NCBI RefSeq assembly: GCF_042676065.1
Contig: NZ_JBHTJO010000001.1
Span: 1,302,001 to 1,366,000, forward strand
Direction of reading: 5' to 3'
Source of the DNA: Methyloligella solikamskensis
GTDB lineage: Bacteria; Pseudomonadota; Alphaproteobacteria; Rhizobiales; Methyloligellaceae
DNA length: 64,000 nucleotides
Positions 42,257 to 51,398 of this stretch are shown here, piece by piece; the stretch's first letter is position 1; every line of letters begins with the position of its first letter. Position numbers and translations under genes: made by a program. The notes below the pieces were generated by a model. It was not told where the DNA came from. It made no database searches and was given only the letters and a program-made list of their open reading frames with translations.

Positions 42257-42664
42257 GATACTTGCCCTTTATCTCGACGGGCCGGTTCTCACGGCCCGCT
42301 TTCCCTCAGATAAGGCGACCATAGAACATGCGATCTAAGACGCCTTCACTTTGAGGGGGCGTTTTTGATTCGAATTTTATCTATCCGGTTTTCGACCTGT
42401 TCACGCCCATCTCTGGCGTTGGAAATCTCAGGCACACATGCGGATAGATCACCCCCGATTCGCGCACAGATAACGGGCCGGTGCCAAGAGGCGTTCCCGG
42501 CGCGGCGGGAATACCGTCGATCATGGTTAACAGAGTAAAACCACAGACGAAAAGACGCGGTTTTCCGGGGGTTTGGCAGCCTACCGGCGCTTTATGCTTC
42601 TTTAAGTGCGGGGCTCGATACTGCGGTTCTTGAATCGGGGAGGTAAGCGGCGGTCCGCTCCGAA
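42257..42664. other. 408-base intergenic region before the histidine kinase
   Basis: No supported gene. Two hairpins occur: GGGCCG-GTTCTCA-CGGCCC near 42283 and ACGCC-GGCGT (42340-42344, 42358-42362) followed by five T. The latter has the form of a plus-strand terminator, but no plus-strand gene precedes it. GGGGAGG lies 22 bases upstream of the kinase ATG, further than usual. Confidence 0.35.
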
Positions 42665-44452
42665 ATGAATGTAATGCGTAACAAGAGTCTGCGTGGCTTT
42701 GCTGCCTATTTTGCTTCGCTCGTCCACGAGACGGTGCGTGACGATCCACTGACAGCAGCCCGACATCAATCCTTCATCGCCCAGCGGATCCTTGGCGGTC
42801 TGCTCGCGCTTTGCGTGTTTCCTGTCTATCTGGTGCTGGCCGGCAAGCCGTCGCTGCTGGGCGCGCTGGTATTTCTCTGGTTCCTCTCGCCGCTTGCGCT
42901 CGCTTTCTTCGTGTCGCGGACCGGCAAGCTGCAGGCCGCTCATCTGATCTCGGCGGTGAACTTTGCCGGGCTGATCACCTTCTCGGCCTGGCTGACGGGC
43001 GGCATCTCTTCTTTCCTTCTTCCGTGGTTCGTGGTCGTGCCGATCGAGGCCGCGCTGGCGTCGAACCGGAAGGTTCTTCTCTGGTCGACGATTGCGAGCG
43101 TCGCGGGCGTTCTGGTGTTGGCTGCGGGCGGCATGCTCGGCGCGGTGCCGCCGGCCCATTCCTTCCCGCTGCCGGACTCGGTGCTGGGTATATTCGGTCT
43201 CGTGACGGCCGCTCTTTATGGGGCAGGGATCGCGCTTAGCGTTCAGCTCCTGCACGGCAGGTCCGACGATGCCATGCGGCTCGGCGAGGAGCGCTATCGC
43301 CTGCTGGCGGAAAACGCGACGGATATGATCACCCGCCACGACGAGAGAGGACGGGTGATCTTCGCCTCGCTCGCTTCGCAGCAGCTGCTTGGTGAGCCGG
43401 CAACGCGCCTATCGGGCAACGGTCTCTTCGAGCGGGTGCATGTCGCCGACCGTCCAGCCTATCTCACGGCGCTCTCCCGGGCCCAGCTGCACAATCAGGC
43501 CATGTCGGTGGAATTCCGTCTGCGCCGCAACGGCAATGCGGGTGCCGACGACTATATCTGGGCGGAGATGCGCTGCCGGCCGGTGCGCCAAGCAAAGGGC
43601 GATCGGGCGGGCCGGTCCGTGGTGGCGGTGACACGCGACGTCACCGAGCAAAAGGCGCAAGAAGCGGAGCTCCTGCGTGCACGCGATGCTGCGGAAAGCG
43701 CCAACCAAGCCAAGACCCAGTTCCTGGCCAATATGAGCCACGAGCTGCGGACGCCGCTCAATGCCGTCATCGGCTTCTCGGAGATCCTGGCCCGCGAGCT
43801 ATTCGGCCGGTTGGGCGAGGACCGCTATCGCGATTACGCGCGGCTGATCCACGAAAGCGGGGGGCATCTTCTGAATGTCGTCAACGACATTCTCGACATG
43901 TCGAAGATCGAGGCGGGCAAGTTCAACATCCTGAAAGAGCCCTTCGACGTCGGGTCTCTGCTGAAATCCTGCATGGAGATCGTGGGGCCGACGGCGGAGC
44001 AGAAATCGCTGTCCCTGGAGCTGGAGCTGCCCGTGGCGATGCCGGAGCTTCTGGCGGACAAGCGTGCCTGCAAGCAGATGCTGCTAAACGTGCTCTCCAA
44101 CGCCATCAAGTTCACCGACGAGGGCGGACGCGTGCATATGACGGCGCGCGAAGCCAACGACGAGGTTCATCTGATGGTCCGGGATACGGGTATCGGTATC
44201 TCGGAGAAGGATCTGCCCAATCTCGGCAATCCCTTCGTGCAGGCCGACAATTCCTACGACCGGAGCTATGACGGCGCCGGCCTCGGCCTGTCGGTGGTGA
44301 AGGGTTTGGCCCGTCTGCATGGCGGCCGACTGGAGATCGACAGCCAGCTCGGCGAGGGCACGACGGTTCTGATCGCGCTGCCGAAGGGCGAGGCGAGCCT
44401 GCCGCGAGAGCCGATCGAGACCGAAGAGGTCCAGACAGCCTCGGCTGCGTAA
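42665..44452 (+). CDS. PAS domain-containing sensor histidine kinase
   Basis: 595 residues. About six membrane helices (residues 40-195) form an integral sensor, then a PAS domain (about 210-330; EERYRLLAENATDMITRHDERG...VAVTRDVTEQKAQE), a HisKA dimerisation domain with the phospho-acceptor H359 in FLANMSHELRTPLNAVIGFS, and a HATPase_c domain with N box NVLSNAIKFTDEGG, DTGIGISEKDLP and GAGLGLSVVKGLARLHGG. No response regulator is next to it, so it may feed an orphan regulator, as with DivJ/PleC-type kinases of alphaproteobacteria. Confidence 0.93.
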   Translation: MNVMRNKSLRGFAAYFASLVHETVRDDPLTAARHQSFIAQRILGGLLALCVFPVYLVLAGKPSLLGALVFLWFLSPLALAFFVSRTGKLQAAHLISAVNFAGLITFSAWLTGGISSFLLPWFVVVPIEAALASNRKVLLWSTIASVAGVLVLAAGGMLGAVPPAHSFPLPDSVLGIFGLVTAALYGAGIALSVQLLHGRSDDAMRLGEERYRLLAENATDMITRHDERGRVIFASLASQQLLGEPATRLSGNGLFERVHVADRPAYLTALSRAQLHNQAMSVEFRLRRNGNAGADDYIWAEMRCRPVRQAKGDRAGRSVVAVTRDVTEQKAQEAELLRARDAAESANQAKTQFLANMSHELRTPLNAVIGFSEILARELFGRLGEDRYRDYARLIHESGGHLLNVVNDILDMSKIEAGKFNILKEPFDVGSLLKSCMEIVGPTAEQKSLSLELELPVAMPELLADKRACKQMLLNVLSNAIKFTDEGGRVHMTAREANDEVHLMVRDTGIGISEKDLPNLGNPFVQADNSYDRSYDGAGLGLSVVKGLARLHGGRLEIDSQLGEGTTVLIALPKGEASLPREPIETEEVQTASAA

Positions 44453-44525
44453 GGCCATCGTCCCGGAACGGCCAGCTCATTTAAGAAGTCTTTAGGATCA
44501 TTGTTCACAATGGCGTCAGCCATTG

Positions 44526-45278
44526 ATGGCGATTCCTAACGGGTTTTTCTGTGCGTCTAGAATGAGTCTGCTTCCGGCACGTTTGGTCTTCGTTGCGTTT
44601 ATCGGGCTTTGCGGCCTGATCACGTACAACGCGCTCTACCTGCAAGATGTGCGGGGCGGCGCCGGACGTGTAAGCGCCGAAAACGAAGAGAGCGCTCCGA
44701 AGCAGCCCGAAAAGACCTCCTCCCAGCCAACGAAGACTGCACAAGCGCCAGAGGCGCAGGTCGATTCCACGGTGACCGGAGCCGCGCCTGCCAGCGCGCC
44801 GGTGCAGGAGGCATCGTCGGCCCTGGTGACCGCGGTGCAGCGGGAGCTTTCCGTGCGCGGCTACGATGTGGGCGACGGGGACGGCACCATGACGCCCCAG
44901 ACGGAAGACGCGATTCGCCAATACGAGCTCTCCCATGGCCTGGTGGAAACCGGCACGCCGAGCGACGAGTTGTTGCGCCATATCGTGCTGGGCGAGAGCC
45001 TGGGCGATATGGGCATGGCGCCGGCCTCCGGCGGACAGGGCGGCGGCGATGCCTCGCCGCCCGGCGACATGGTGAAGGCTGTGCAGCAGACCCTTGCGGA
45101 TCTCGGCTATGCGCCGGGTCCGGTGGACGGCATGATGGGGCGGAACACGGCCGACGCCATCCGCCAGTTCCAGAAGGACCGCAAGCTTGCCGAGACCGGA
45201 GAGATTTCGCCCACTCTGCTCCAGGAGATGGAGCGGGTCAGCGGACGCCGCTTCGCCGGTGGCAGCACCTATCAGTAA
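44526..45278 (+). CDS. Membrane-anchored protein with two peptidoglycan-binding repeats
   Basis: 250 residues from MAIPNGFFCASR; an ATG at 44562, closer to the membrane helix, is possible and neither has a strong ribosome site. One membrane helix (LVFVAFIGLCGLITYNALYL) is followed by a Pro/Ala/Glu linker and two PG_binding_1 repeats: VTAVQRELSVRGYDVGDGDG, and AVQQTLADLGYAPGPVDGMMG with the final AIRQFQKDRKLAETGEIS. It sits in the inner membrane with the repeats in the periplasm and probably tethers to the wall. No catalytic domain is present. Confidence 0.85.
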   Translation: MAIPNGFFCASRMSLLPARLVFVAFIGLCGLITYNALYLQDVRGGAGRVSAENEESAPKQPEKTSSQPTKTAQAPEAQVDSTVTGAAPASAPVQEASSALVTAVQRELSVRGYDVGDGDGTMTPQTEDAIRQYELSHGLVETGTPSDELLRHIVLGESLGDMGMAPASGGQGGGDASPPGDMVKAVQQTLADLGYAPGPVDGMMGRNTADAIRQFQKDRKLAETGEISPTLLQEMERVSGRRFAGGSTYQ

Positions 45279-45299
45279 TCCCCGCTTGAAGAGCGTTTC

Positions 45300-45659
45300 G
45301 TGACCCGGCTGAAGAGCGAGCTTTGGGTGCGCGCCTATATGCGCCGGCTGGAGACGGAAGGGATTCCGTCGGTGATCGTGCGGCGGGGGAACACCGAAGC
45401 TGGAGCGATTTACATCCTCATCAACCGGCTGGATCGTACGGTGCAGATGTTCGGTCCCGCGCCCGCGGGGCTTGACGACGCGGGCGAAGAGCGGCGCTTC
45501 GTGCCCCATTTTGACGGGAAGCCCGTGCCCGAAATGGATGCGAGTGAAAAGCTGATGCGGGAGGCGGAATTCGACTCAGACATCTGGGTCGTGGAGGCTG
45601 AGGACCGCGCCGGGCGGCACTTCCTCGACGACTGGCTGGCCGACGAGGACGGGTTTTGA
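45300..45659 (+). CDS. DUF1491 family protein
   Basis: 119 residues from a GTG start. LKSELWVRAYMRRLETEGIP, then SVIVRRGNTEAGAIYILINRLD and SDIWVVEAEDRAGRHFLDDW are the DUF1491 landmarks. The family is restricted mainly to alphaproteobacteria and lies in the cytoplasm; function unknown. It begins 21 bases after the peptidoglycan-binding gene and may share its mRNA. Confidence 0.9.
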   Translation: MTRLKSELWVRAYMRRLETEGIPSVIVRRGNTEAGAIYILINRLDRTVQMFGPAPAGLDDAGEERRFVPHFDGKPVPEMDASEKLMREAEFDSDIWVVEAEDRAGRHFLDDWLADEDGF

Positions 45660-45765
45660 TCCCCGCCCCCTTAACGTCCCGTTAACTATAACCCCCTCCA
45701 ATTGAATCATATTCGAAGCGCGGTGAGCGTGCTTCGGGATGATACGGGACTGACGGAGAAGCCAG

Positions 45766-45939
45766 ATGGCCAGCATTCTGCAGTTTGCGCCGGCGAATGA
45801 GAGCAAGCCGCGCCGCCGAAACGAGGCGACCGACCAGCTCGGCGAGGTGGTGATCTTTCCGGGCGTTCGGATCGAACGCCACGAAGAGCCGGACGCGATG
45901 CCGGTGGACGCGCCCCGCAAGCAGGCGCAAGAGAGCTAG
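45766..45939 (+). CDS. 57-residue conserved small protein (IFPGVR motif)
   Basis: MASILQFAPANESKPRRRNE, then LGEVVIFPGVRIERHEEP and an acidic, Pro-rich tail. GGAGA is located 9 bases before the ATG. I recall very short alphaproteobacterial proteins with the same I-I-F-P-G-V-R-x-E-R-H core, so conservation supports coding; function is unknown. Confidence 0.65.
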   Translation: MASILQFAPANESKPRRRNEATDQLGEVVIFPGVRIERHEEPDAMPVDAPRKQAQES

Positions 45940-45975
45940 ATAGAAAGCTAAGCTGAGGATGCGGTGCGCGAGGGC

Positions 45976-46542
45976 TTATCGCTCGTCCGCGCCGTAGGGG
46001 CCGCAATAGGCATTGGCGAGAGCCTCTTCCGCGCCGGCGGCTTCGCTCTGACCCTGGAGCGGCGCGCGGATCACAGCGAGCCCCTCGAAGGTGGGGGAGC
46101 GCACCACGGCGACCTGGTCTGCCTCGACCGGGGCATCGACACCTTCTTCGATGACAGTCTGGTTCTCGGTGGCGATGATCAGATTGAACAGCGGCCGCAC
46201 GAGATCCTCGGCGGTGACCGCATAGAAGTTCTCGCCCGACGGCGTGTAGAGGGCGACCACCCACAAACCGTTCTCGGTCGGCGTGATCAGCCGGACCGGA
46301 CCATCCGACAGATCGAAGCGGCAGACCGCATAGCGGATGTCCGGCGCCATCATGGGCAGGACCTGCTCGCCGCTTTTCGTGCTCTCCAGGCGGACCATGG
46401 TGTTGGGCTCGCCGATCTTGCTTAGGCGCATCCATGCGGTCTCAGAGGACAGGTGCGGCAGGGCGAAGACGCCCAGGACATGGAGCAGACCGCTCAGCAC
46501 CACGATCAGCAGCAGAAAATAGCCGAGATGTCTTAGCCGCAT
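45976..46542 (-). CDS. DUF1254-like membrane-anchored protein, paired with DUF1214
   Basis: 188 residues. One membrane helix (FLLLIVVLSGLLHVLGVFALP) at the N-terminus, then a periplasmic domain: MMAPDIRYAVCRFDLSDGPVRLI, NGLWVVALYTPSGENFYAV and LFNLIIATENQT. The pattern and the linkage with a DUF1214 gene upstream are those of the DUF1254/DUF1214 pairs of alphaproteobacteria. The start overlaps the stop of the DUF1214 gene by ten bases, so translation is coupled. Function unknown. Confidence 0.75.
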   Translation of the reverse strand: MRLRHLGYFLLLIVVLSGLLHVLGVFALPHLSSETAWMRLSKIGEPNTMVRLESTKSGEQVLPMMAPDIRYAVCRFDLSDGPVRLITPTENGLWVVALYTPSGENFYAVTAEDLVRPLFNLIIATENQTVIEEGVDAPVEADQVAVVRSPTFEGLAVIRAPLQGQSEAAGAEEALANAYCGPYGADER

Positions 46543-47123
46543 GACAGGCGCTCGATCTTGGGAAGGCGGTCGAGGTCGATCTTGCCGACGCCTTCGGGGT
46601 CGGTCTCGCCCGGATAATAGATACGCAGCATGAGGACCAGGGGCTGTTCCGCATCGTCGCCGGCGGGGAGCCAGTTTCCTGGCCGCGCGTGACGGGAAAC
46701 GGCGAGCTCGTATGTGCCGTCGCCGCGGCGGATCATGCCTTCGCTATTGATGCTGTGGCGGTGGGACGGGTTCTCGATGAGATTGCCGTCGACATCATAA
46801 AGAGCGAGCGACCACCAGCGGGCATTCAGCGCGCCGCCTTCGAGCTTGTAGTCGCAATTTGCGGTGAGGGCGCTTCCGTTGCCGTCTTCCCGGGCCAGGA
46901 AATAGCGCACGGTGGTGGAGGCCAGCGGCAGGCGTCCGCTCTCGGCGAGATAGGCTTTCGTGTAGGGATCGGCGCTGGTGTGGCCTTCGCGGGGCCAACT
47001 TACCCAGGGGCCTTCACGCTCGGTGACGTAAGGCAGGCCGTGGCGGAGAACGAGGAGCGCCGAACCGAGGCCGAGAACGAGGGCGGCTGCGAAAGCCACG
47101 ATGCCGAAAAGCAAGAAGCGCAT
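46533..47123 (-). CDS. DUF1214 domain-containing membrane-anchored protein
   Basis: 196 residues. An N-terminal membrane helix (LLFGIVAFAAALVLGLGSALLV) precedes a periplasmic DUF1214 fold: DPYTKAYLAESGRLPLASTTVRYFLARED, CDYKLEGGALNARWWSLALYDVDGNLI and YELAVSRHARPGNWLPAGDDAEQP. Homologues are annotated as DUF1214; no function is known. The operon is DUF1214 then the DUF1254-like gene, overlapping by ten bases. Confidence 0.85.
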   Translation of the reverse strand: MRFLLFGIVAFAAALVLGLGSALLVLRHGLPYVTEREGPWVSWPREGHTSADPYTKAYLAESGRLPLASTTVRYFLAREDGNGSALTANCDYKLEGGALNARWWSLALYDVDGNLIENPSHRHSINSEGMIRRGDGTYELAVSRHARPGNWLPAGDDAEQPLVLMLRIYYPGETDPEGVGKIDLDRLPKIERLSCG

Positions 47124-47230
47124 GAGGCGAAGCCGATTCGAGGCTCTCTAGGATCGCGCAAACGGAAAGCCTGGCGCGTGGCTTGTCAAGGCTGAGGATG
47201 GGGCCGGAGGTGCGAAGCTGTGCGCACCCA

Positions 47231-49453
47231 TCACGGAGAGGCGGTCTGCTGTTCGCTGCCCGCGCTGTTGTCGGCGCGGCGGCGGTCTTCCCGCGGGGTG
47301 CCGGCGGGAACGAGACCCGGGGCATCGGTGCGGTTGGAGCCGGGGGCGAGGCGGGGCGCACGCTGCAGCATGCTGCCGATCTCTTCCAGCAGACTCCGGG
47401 TCGCCGAGGGCATGGCCTTCAGGCTTTCGGGATTGGCGGTCGGGATGACGCTCGGCTCCATATCCGGCGAGCTGGCGAGACGCTGGCGCTCGGCCGCCTG
47501 GACGGGGTGGAGCGGCACGCCAGGGATCTGCGGGATGTTGTTGGTGTCGTGGGCCATGACGAGGAAGTTCTTCCAGGTCTCCGCCGGGAAGCTGCCGCCG
47601 GTGACCCGCGCCATGGGGGTGAAGTCGTCATTGCCGAGCCAGACGCCGACCACGTATTGGCCGGTGAAGCCCATGAACCAGGCGTCGCGATAGTTGGAGC
47701 TCGTGCCCGTCTTGCCGGCGCTATAGGTGTAGTCGAGCTGGGCGCGCCGCCCGGTGCCGGCCTGGACGACGGTGTGGAGCATGCTGTTGAGCTCCTCCAC
47801 CTTCTCGCGCGGAAAGATCTGCTTGTGGGGCGGCTCGTCGCGCTCGTGAGAGTAGACGCGCTCGCCCGTGAGGGTCGAGATCTCCTCGATGCCGTAAGGC
47901 TTGATGTCCTTGCCACCGGAGGCGAAGACCGCATAGCCGCCCGTATGCTGAAGCGGGGTCATGCCCGTATCGCCTAGCGCCATGGAGCAGGTCTTGCGCA
48001 AGTGGGTGATGCCAATCTTGCGCATGTTGTCGAGCACCGTCTCCCGGTCGACTTCCAGGGAGAGCTTCACCGCCACGGTGTTGATGGATTTCGCCAGCGC
48101 CGTGCGCAGGGTCATGGCGCCGCGATAGCCGCCGGCATAGTTCTTCGGCGACCAGCGCCCGCAGCTCACATACCCGTCGCGGACGATGGAGTTCGGATTG
48201 TAGCCGTGCTCCAGGGCGGTCAGATAGACGTATGGTTTGAAGGACGAGCCGGGCTGGCGGTAGGCCTGGGTGGCGCGGTTGAACTGGCTTTCGCCGTAAT
48301 CGTCGCCGCCGACAAGGGCCCGGACCGCACCGTCGGTCTCCATGGCGACCATGGCCGCGCCGTCGAAGCGGCGGGACCGGCTATAGCGGGACACGGTGTC
48401 TTTCACCGCCTTCTCGGCCATCTTCTGCAAAGAGACGTCGACAGTGGTGCGGGCGACCACGATGTGCTGGGACTTGCCCCGAAGCAGACGGCGGACCTCT
48501 TCGAAGGCGTAATCTAAGAACCAGTCCGGCGTATAGAAATCGCCGCGCTCCACGATCTGGGCCGGGTGATTGCGCGCGCCATAGACCTGGCCTTCGGTGA
48601 GATAGCCGGCCTCGACCATGTTGGTCAGCACCTCATTGGTGCGGGCGCGGGACAGGGCCAGGTTCACGTGGGGCGCATAGCGGGTCGGCGCCTTGAACAT
48701 GCCGGCGAGCAAGGCCGACTCGGCGAGGTTCAGATCGCGCACGGACTTGTCGAAATAGTATTGGGCGGCCGCCTCCACGCCATAAGAGCCGCCGCCGAGA
48801 TAGGCGCGGTCGAAATAGAGCTTCAGAAGCTCCTTCTTGGTGTAGTGGGCCTCGAGCCAGAAGGAGATGAAGAGCTCCTTGATCTTGCGCTCCAGGGAGC
48901 GCTCCGGCGACAGGAACATGTTCTTGGCGAGCTGCTGGGTCAGGGACGAGCCGCCCTGGACAACGGCGTTGGCGCGGGCGTTCTCCGCCATGGCGCGCAA
49001 GGTGCCCATGACGTCGATGCCGAAATGCTCGAAGAAGCGCCGGTCCTCGGTGGCGAGCGTCGCCTTGATCAGGGTGTCCGGGATTTCCTCAAGCGGCACG
49101 GAATCGTCGCGCAGCAGGCCGCGCTTACCGATCTCAGTGCCGTAGCGGTCGAGGAAGGTGACGCTGTATTCGTCGGACAGGTTGATCTTGCCGCGGGCGA
49201 TATCGAAGGCGGGCAGGGCGAAGGCGGAGACGACGAGGAGCCCGCCGGTGGCAAGCGTCAGCCCATCGCAGGCGAGCTCGTTGAAGAACTTTAGCGGGCC
49301 CTTGACCTCGAACCGGCCGAAGAAGGTGGAGTAGGCGCTGCCCCAATCGCGAATGCGCATCCACGCGCCGTAGAGACCGGAATCGATCCAGGCGTCGATG
49401 GCGAGCCAGTCGATGAGCTTGCGGCGCTTATTGCCGCTGAAGAGGTCCCGCAA
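47231..49453 (-). CDS. Class A penicillin-binding protein (PBP1A family)
   Basis: 740 residues. A cytoplasmic N-terminus and membrane helix (about 63-82) precede the GT51 transglycosylase with EDRRFFEHFG at 136-145, GGSSLTQQLAKNMFLSPERS and KELFISFWLEAHYTKKELL. The transpeptidase has S-x-x-K as SSFK at 403-406, SxN in AKSINTVAVK and KTGT in YSAGKTGTSSNYRDAWF. The product polymerises and cross-links peptidoglycan. A Pro/Arg-rich tail follows the TP domain. There is no OB-like insert of typical PBP1a, so it is nearer to the PbpC/Pbp1-like branch of Hyphomicrobiales. Confidence 0.93.
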   Translation of the reverse strand: MRDLFSGNKRRKLIDWLAIDAWIDSGLYGAWMRIRDWGSAYSTFFGRFEVKGPLKFFNELACDGLTLATGGLLVVSAFALPAFDIARGKINLSDEYSVTFLDRYGTEIGKRGLLRDDSVPLEEIPDTLIKATLATEDRRFFEHFGIDVMGTLRAMAENARANAVVQGGSSLTQQLAKNMFLSPERSLERKIKELFISFWLEAHYTKKELLKLYFDRAYLGGGSYGVEAAAQYYFDKSVRDLNLAESALLAGMFKAPTRYAPHVNLALSRARTNEVLTNMVEAGYLTEGQVYGARNHPAQIVERGDFYTPDWFLDYAFEEVRRLLRGKSQHIVVARTTVDVSLQKMAEKAVKDTVSRYSRSRRFDGAAMVAMETDGAVRALVGGDDYGESQFNRATQAYRQPGSSFKPYVYLTALEHGYNPNSIVRDGYVSCGRWSPKNYAGGYRGAMTLRTALAKSINTVAVKLSLEVDRETVLDNMRKIGITHLRKTCSMALGDTGMTPLQHTGGYAVFASGGKDIKPYGIEEISTLTGERVYSHERDEPPHKQIFPREKVEELNSMLHTVVQAGTGRRAQLDYTYSAGKTGTSSNYRDAWFMGFTGQYVVGVWLGNDDFTPMARVTGGSFPAETWKNFLVMAHDTNNIPQIPGVPLHPVQAAERQRLASSPDMEPSVIPTANPESLKAMPSATRSLLEEIGSMLQRAPRLAPGSNRTDAPGLVPAGTPREDRRRADNSAGSEQQTASP

Positions 49454-49563
49454 AGTTGCCCCCGGGATATTCGATCGAAGTTGCGCAACTTATAGCGAGA
49501 TTGCGGCAGTTTGTTGGGATTTTTGCCGAGGCGGGACGGTCCGCTTTGCGCCGGTGCGCTGGA

Positions 49564-49917
49564 TTAGTTCTCGGCCGGAAGCTCGGTGGCGAGGGAGGTG
49601 TCGTCGGGGCGCTCCGGGAAGGCCTCTTCCTCGGCGTCGGGATCGAAGCCCTTGTCTTCCATGCAGTTGATGAAGTCGCGCTCGGCGGAGCCAGGGCGCA
49701 GGCGGGAGAAGATCGAGAGCATGGATTTCATGCCGCTCTTGCGCGTCTGCTCCTCGCAGGCCGTCTTTGCCGCGGCAAGCGCCTGGGCACGGGTTTCCGG
49801 CGTTTCGGTGGAGATCTGGAATTCCTCCGTCGGCAGGTCCTTCTTGCTGCAGGCGGCGAGCGGAAGGGTGAATGCCAGGAGGAGGGCGATGAGGAGGGTG
49901 CGCATAGCGTGTGACAT
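49564..49917 (-). CDS. Small lipoprotein, unknown function
   Basis: 117 residues from MSHAMRTLLIALLL; MRTLL at 49905 is an alternative. The signal ends with the lipobox LAAC (residues about 20-23), so Cys is lipidated; Ser at +2 of the Cys favours the outer membrane. The mature part is acidic and helical with two more cysteines (KTACEEQTRK, FINCMEDKGFDPDAEEE). No family is recognised. It lies about 110 bases upstream of the PBP gene on the same strand. Confidence 0.7.
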   Translation of the reverse strand: MSHAMRTLLIALLLAFTLPLAACSKKDLPTEEFQISTETPETRAQALAAAKTACEEQTRKSGMKSMLSIFSRLRPGSAERDFINCMEDKGFDPDAEEEAFPERPDDTSLATELPAEN

Positions 49918-50205
49918 CGGGCCGTTGTCCGACCTTCTCAAGGACCAGGATACAGAGTGCACGCGAACTACCCCCGAGGACGCGATCATCCGCTAGCCCA
50001 GCCACGCGGTGACGGGCAAGCGTTATGACGCCACAGGAGGACTATTTCAGGGCGGAGGCGTGCCAGGAAGTCACAGGGGCGTGAAGCCCACATGTTTTGC
50101 TGCTGGAATTTGGGGCGCATTGCTTGGAAAAGCGGCACGGCGCAGTAGGGAGCTGCGCTAAGTGGGGCTAGACTTCAACCGATACCCATCGGGAGGAGAA
50201 GCCCA

Positions 50206-50679
50206 ATGATCATTCAAAAACCAACGACGATCGGAAAAACCAAGACGATCCGGAAAACCGGACCTTGGACGCTGGCGCTGATCGCGGCGGGCGCGATGGC
50301 CTGGACGGCGCTCGGGAGCAATGCGGCGCACGCAGCCGAGCTATGTGCCGAAGGAGACGAGGCGGCGAAGATCGCCTGTCTCACCGAGACGGTGGCGGCC
50401 ATGGAAGAAAAGATGGCTGAGATGAGCGAGGCGTTGGAGAAAAAGGCGGAGAAGCGCGATGCTGACGTGCCCGGTCAGGAGCCGGACGACGATCTGGTGC
50501 GCTTCGGCAGCGCCGTGATCATCCGCAATCAGGATATGCGCATCTTCCCGCGCTGCCTGGACAATCCCGGCCCCGACATGCCGAACCAGCTCGCGGTGGT
50601 CATGGCGACGTCATGCGCCCCGGCGGCCGGGCAGACCTGGCTTATCGGTCGACCTTATGTGGAGTCGGATCATCGGTAG
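50206..50679 (+). CDS. Secreted coiled-coil protein, unknown function
   Basis: 157 residues. A long positively charged n-region and signal helix (LALIAAGAMAWTALGSNAAHA) are followed by a short coiled coil (TVAAMEEKMAEMSEALEKKAEKRD) and a C-terminal globular part with VRFGSAVIIRNQDMRIFPRCL and WLIGRP. Four cysteines suggest disulfides. GGGAGGAGAAG precedes the ATG. No family recognised. Confidence 0.7.
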   Translation: MIIQKPTTIGKTKTIRKTGPWTLALIAAGAMAWTALGSNAAHAAELCAEGDEAAKIACLTETVAAMEEKMAEMSEALEKKAEKRDADVPGQEPDDDLVRFGSAVIIRNQDMRIFPRCLDNPGPDMPNQLAVVMATSCAPAAGQTWLIGRPYVESDHR

Positions 50680-50720
50680 TCTCGAGAGATCCCAACCGCC
50701 GGGAAGCGCCTGGTGGAAAG

Positions 50721-51194
50721 CTAGGTGAGCAAGCCTTCTTCCTTTAGCTTTTCGCCGATGCGATCTCTAATTTCCGGTCTCACTACAACCCCGCCGGTCA
50801 CTTGGTTGACCAAGCGTTTGCGCTGCAACGTATCGCCGGTGGTGGGCACCGAACCAATCGGGCCATGAAGGTAGATCTTCTTCAGCGTGCCCTTTTCTCT
50901 TTCCGTCAGCTCGGGCCACACATCGTCAACATGCTGAAGTCGTTCCGCGTCACCGGGGACGCTAACCGATGGCGAGATTACTTGGTCGAGGTGAGTAAGT
51001 CCCTTTCGGACTACTTCACCGAAGGGCAGGCGAGATACGACCGCCTCGGTATGTTGCGGAGCTCTCCCCCAAAAGATCAAGAACATCGCCAACGTCATAA
51101 GCGGGCCAGCAATCAGCCAGGAGTCTGCCATGGCTGAAACAACAGCGATTAAGAGGGCAAGCCCAAGCGTAATACGATCTCGCGCGTGCTGCAT
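50721..51194 (-). CDS. Membrane protein with a winged-helix-like C-terminus, unknown
   Basis: 157 residues. Two close membrane helices (about 9-23 and 27-42) precede a cytosolic domain; the last 70 residues (LTEREKGTLKKIYLHGP, RKRLVNQVTGGVV, IRDRIGEKLKEEGLLT) read like a winged helix. Base composition is lower in GC than the neighbours. The layout resembles superinfection exclusion SieB-like proteins, but I cannot confirm this. The gene may be a recent arrival, being next to the sRNA region and the GTA remnant. Confidence 0.5.
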   Translation of the reverse strand: MQHARDRITLGLALLIAVVSAMADSWLIAGPLMTLAMFLIFWGRAPQHTEAVVSRLPFGEVVRKGLTHLDQVISPSVSVPGDAERLQHVDDVWPELTEREKGTLKKIYLHGPIGSVPTTGDTLQRKRLVNQVTGGVVVRPEIRDRIGEKLKEEGLLT

Positions 51195-51363
51195 GCCTCC
51201 TAAATTGACTCGGAGTAACAGACATCAGCAAGCTAACTTCGCTTGGGCTGATTATTGTTTGCGACTCTGGTCTCAACATTCTGGTCGTAGGGCAGCGCAT
51301 CTAGCGCGTGCTACGTGTTTTGTCGCGGCAATCGGGCTTCAATCGTAATTAGGAATTTATTCC

Positions 51364-51392
51364 TTGACAGCGTGACGGTGGTTGGGTAGGGT
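51364..51392 (+). promoter_or_regulatory. Promoter of the candidate small RNA
   Basis: A perfect -35 TTGACA (51364-51369) and TAGGGT (51387-51392) with the ideal 17-base spacer. An AGGAATTTATTCCT palindrome (51351-51364) abuts the -35. The start of transcription is expected near 51399. Confidence 0.5.
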
Positions 51393-51398
51393 TCAGCT

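Noticed and set aside
42340..42366. Terminator-like hairpin with T-run before the histidine kinase
   Set aside because: Short stem of five pairs and no plus-strand transcript to end; noted in the intergenic entry but not called as a terminator.
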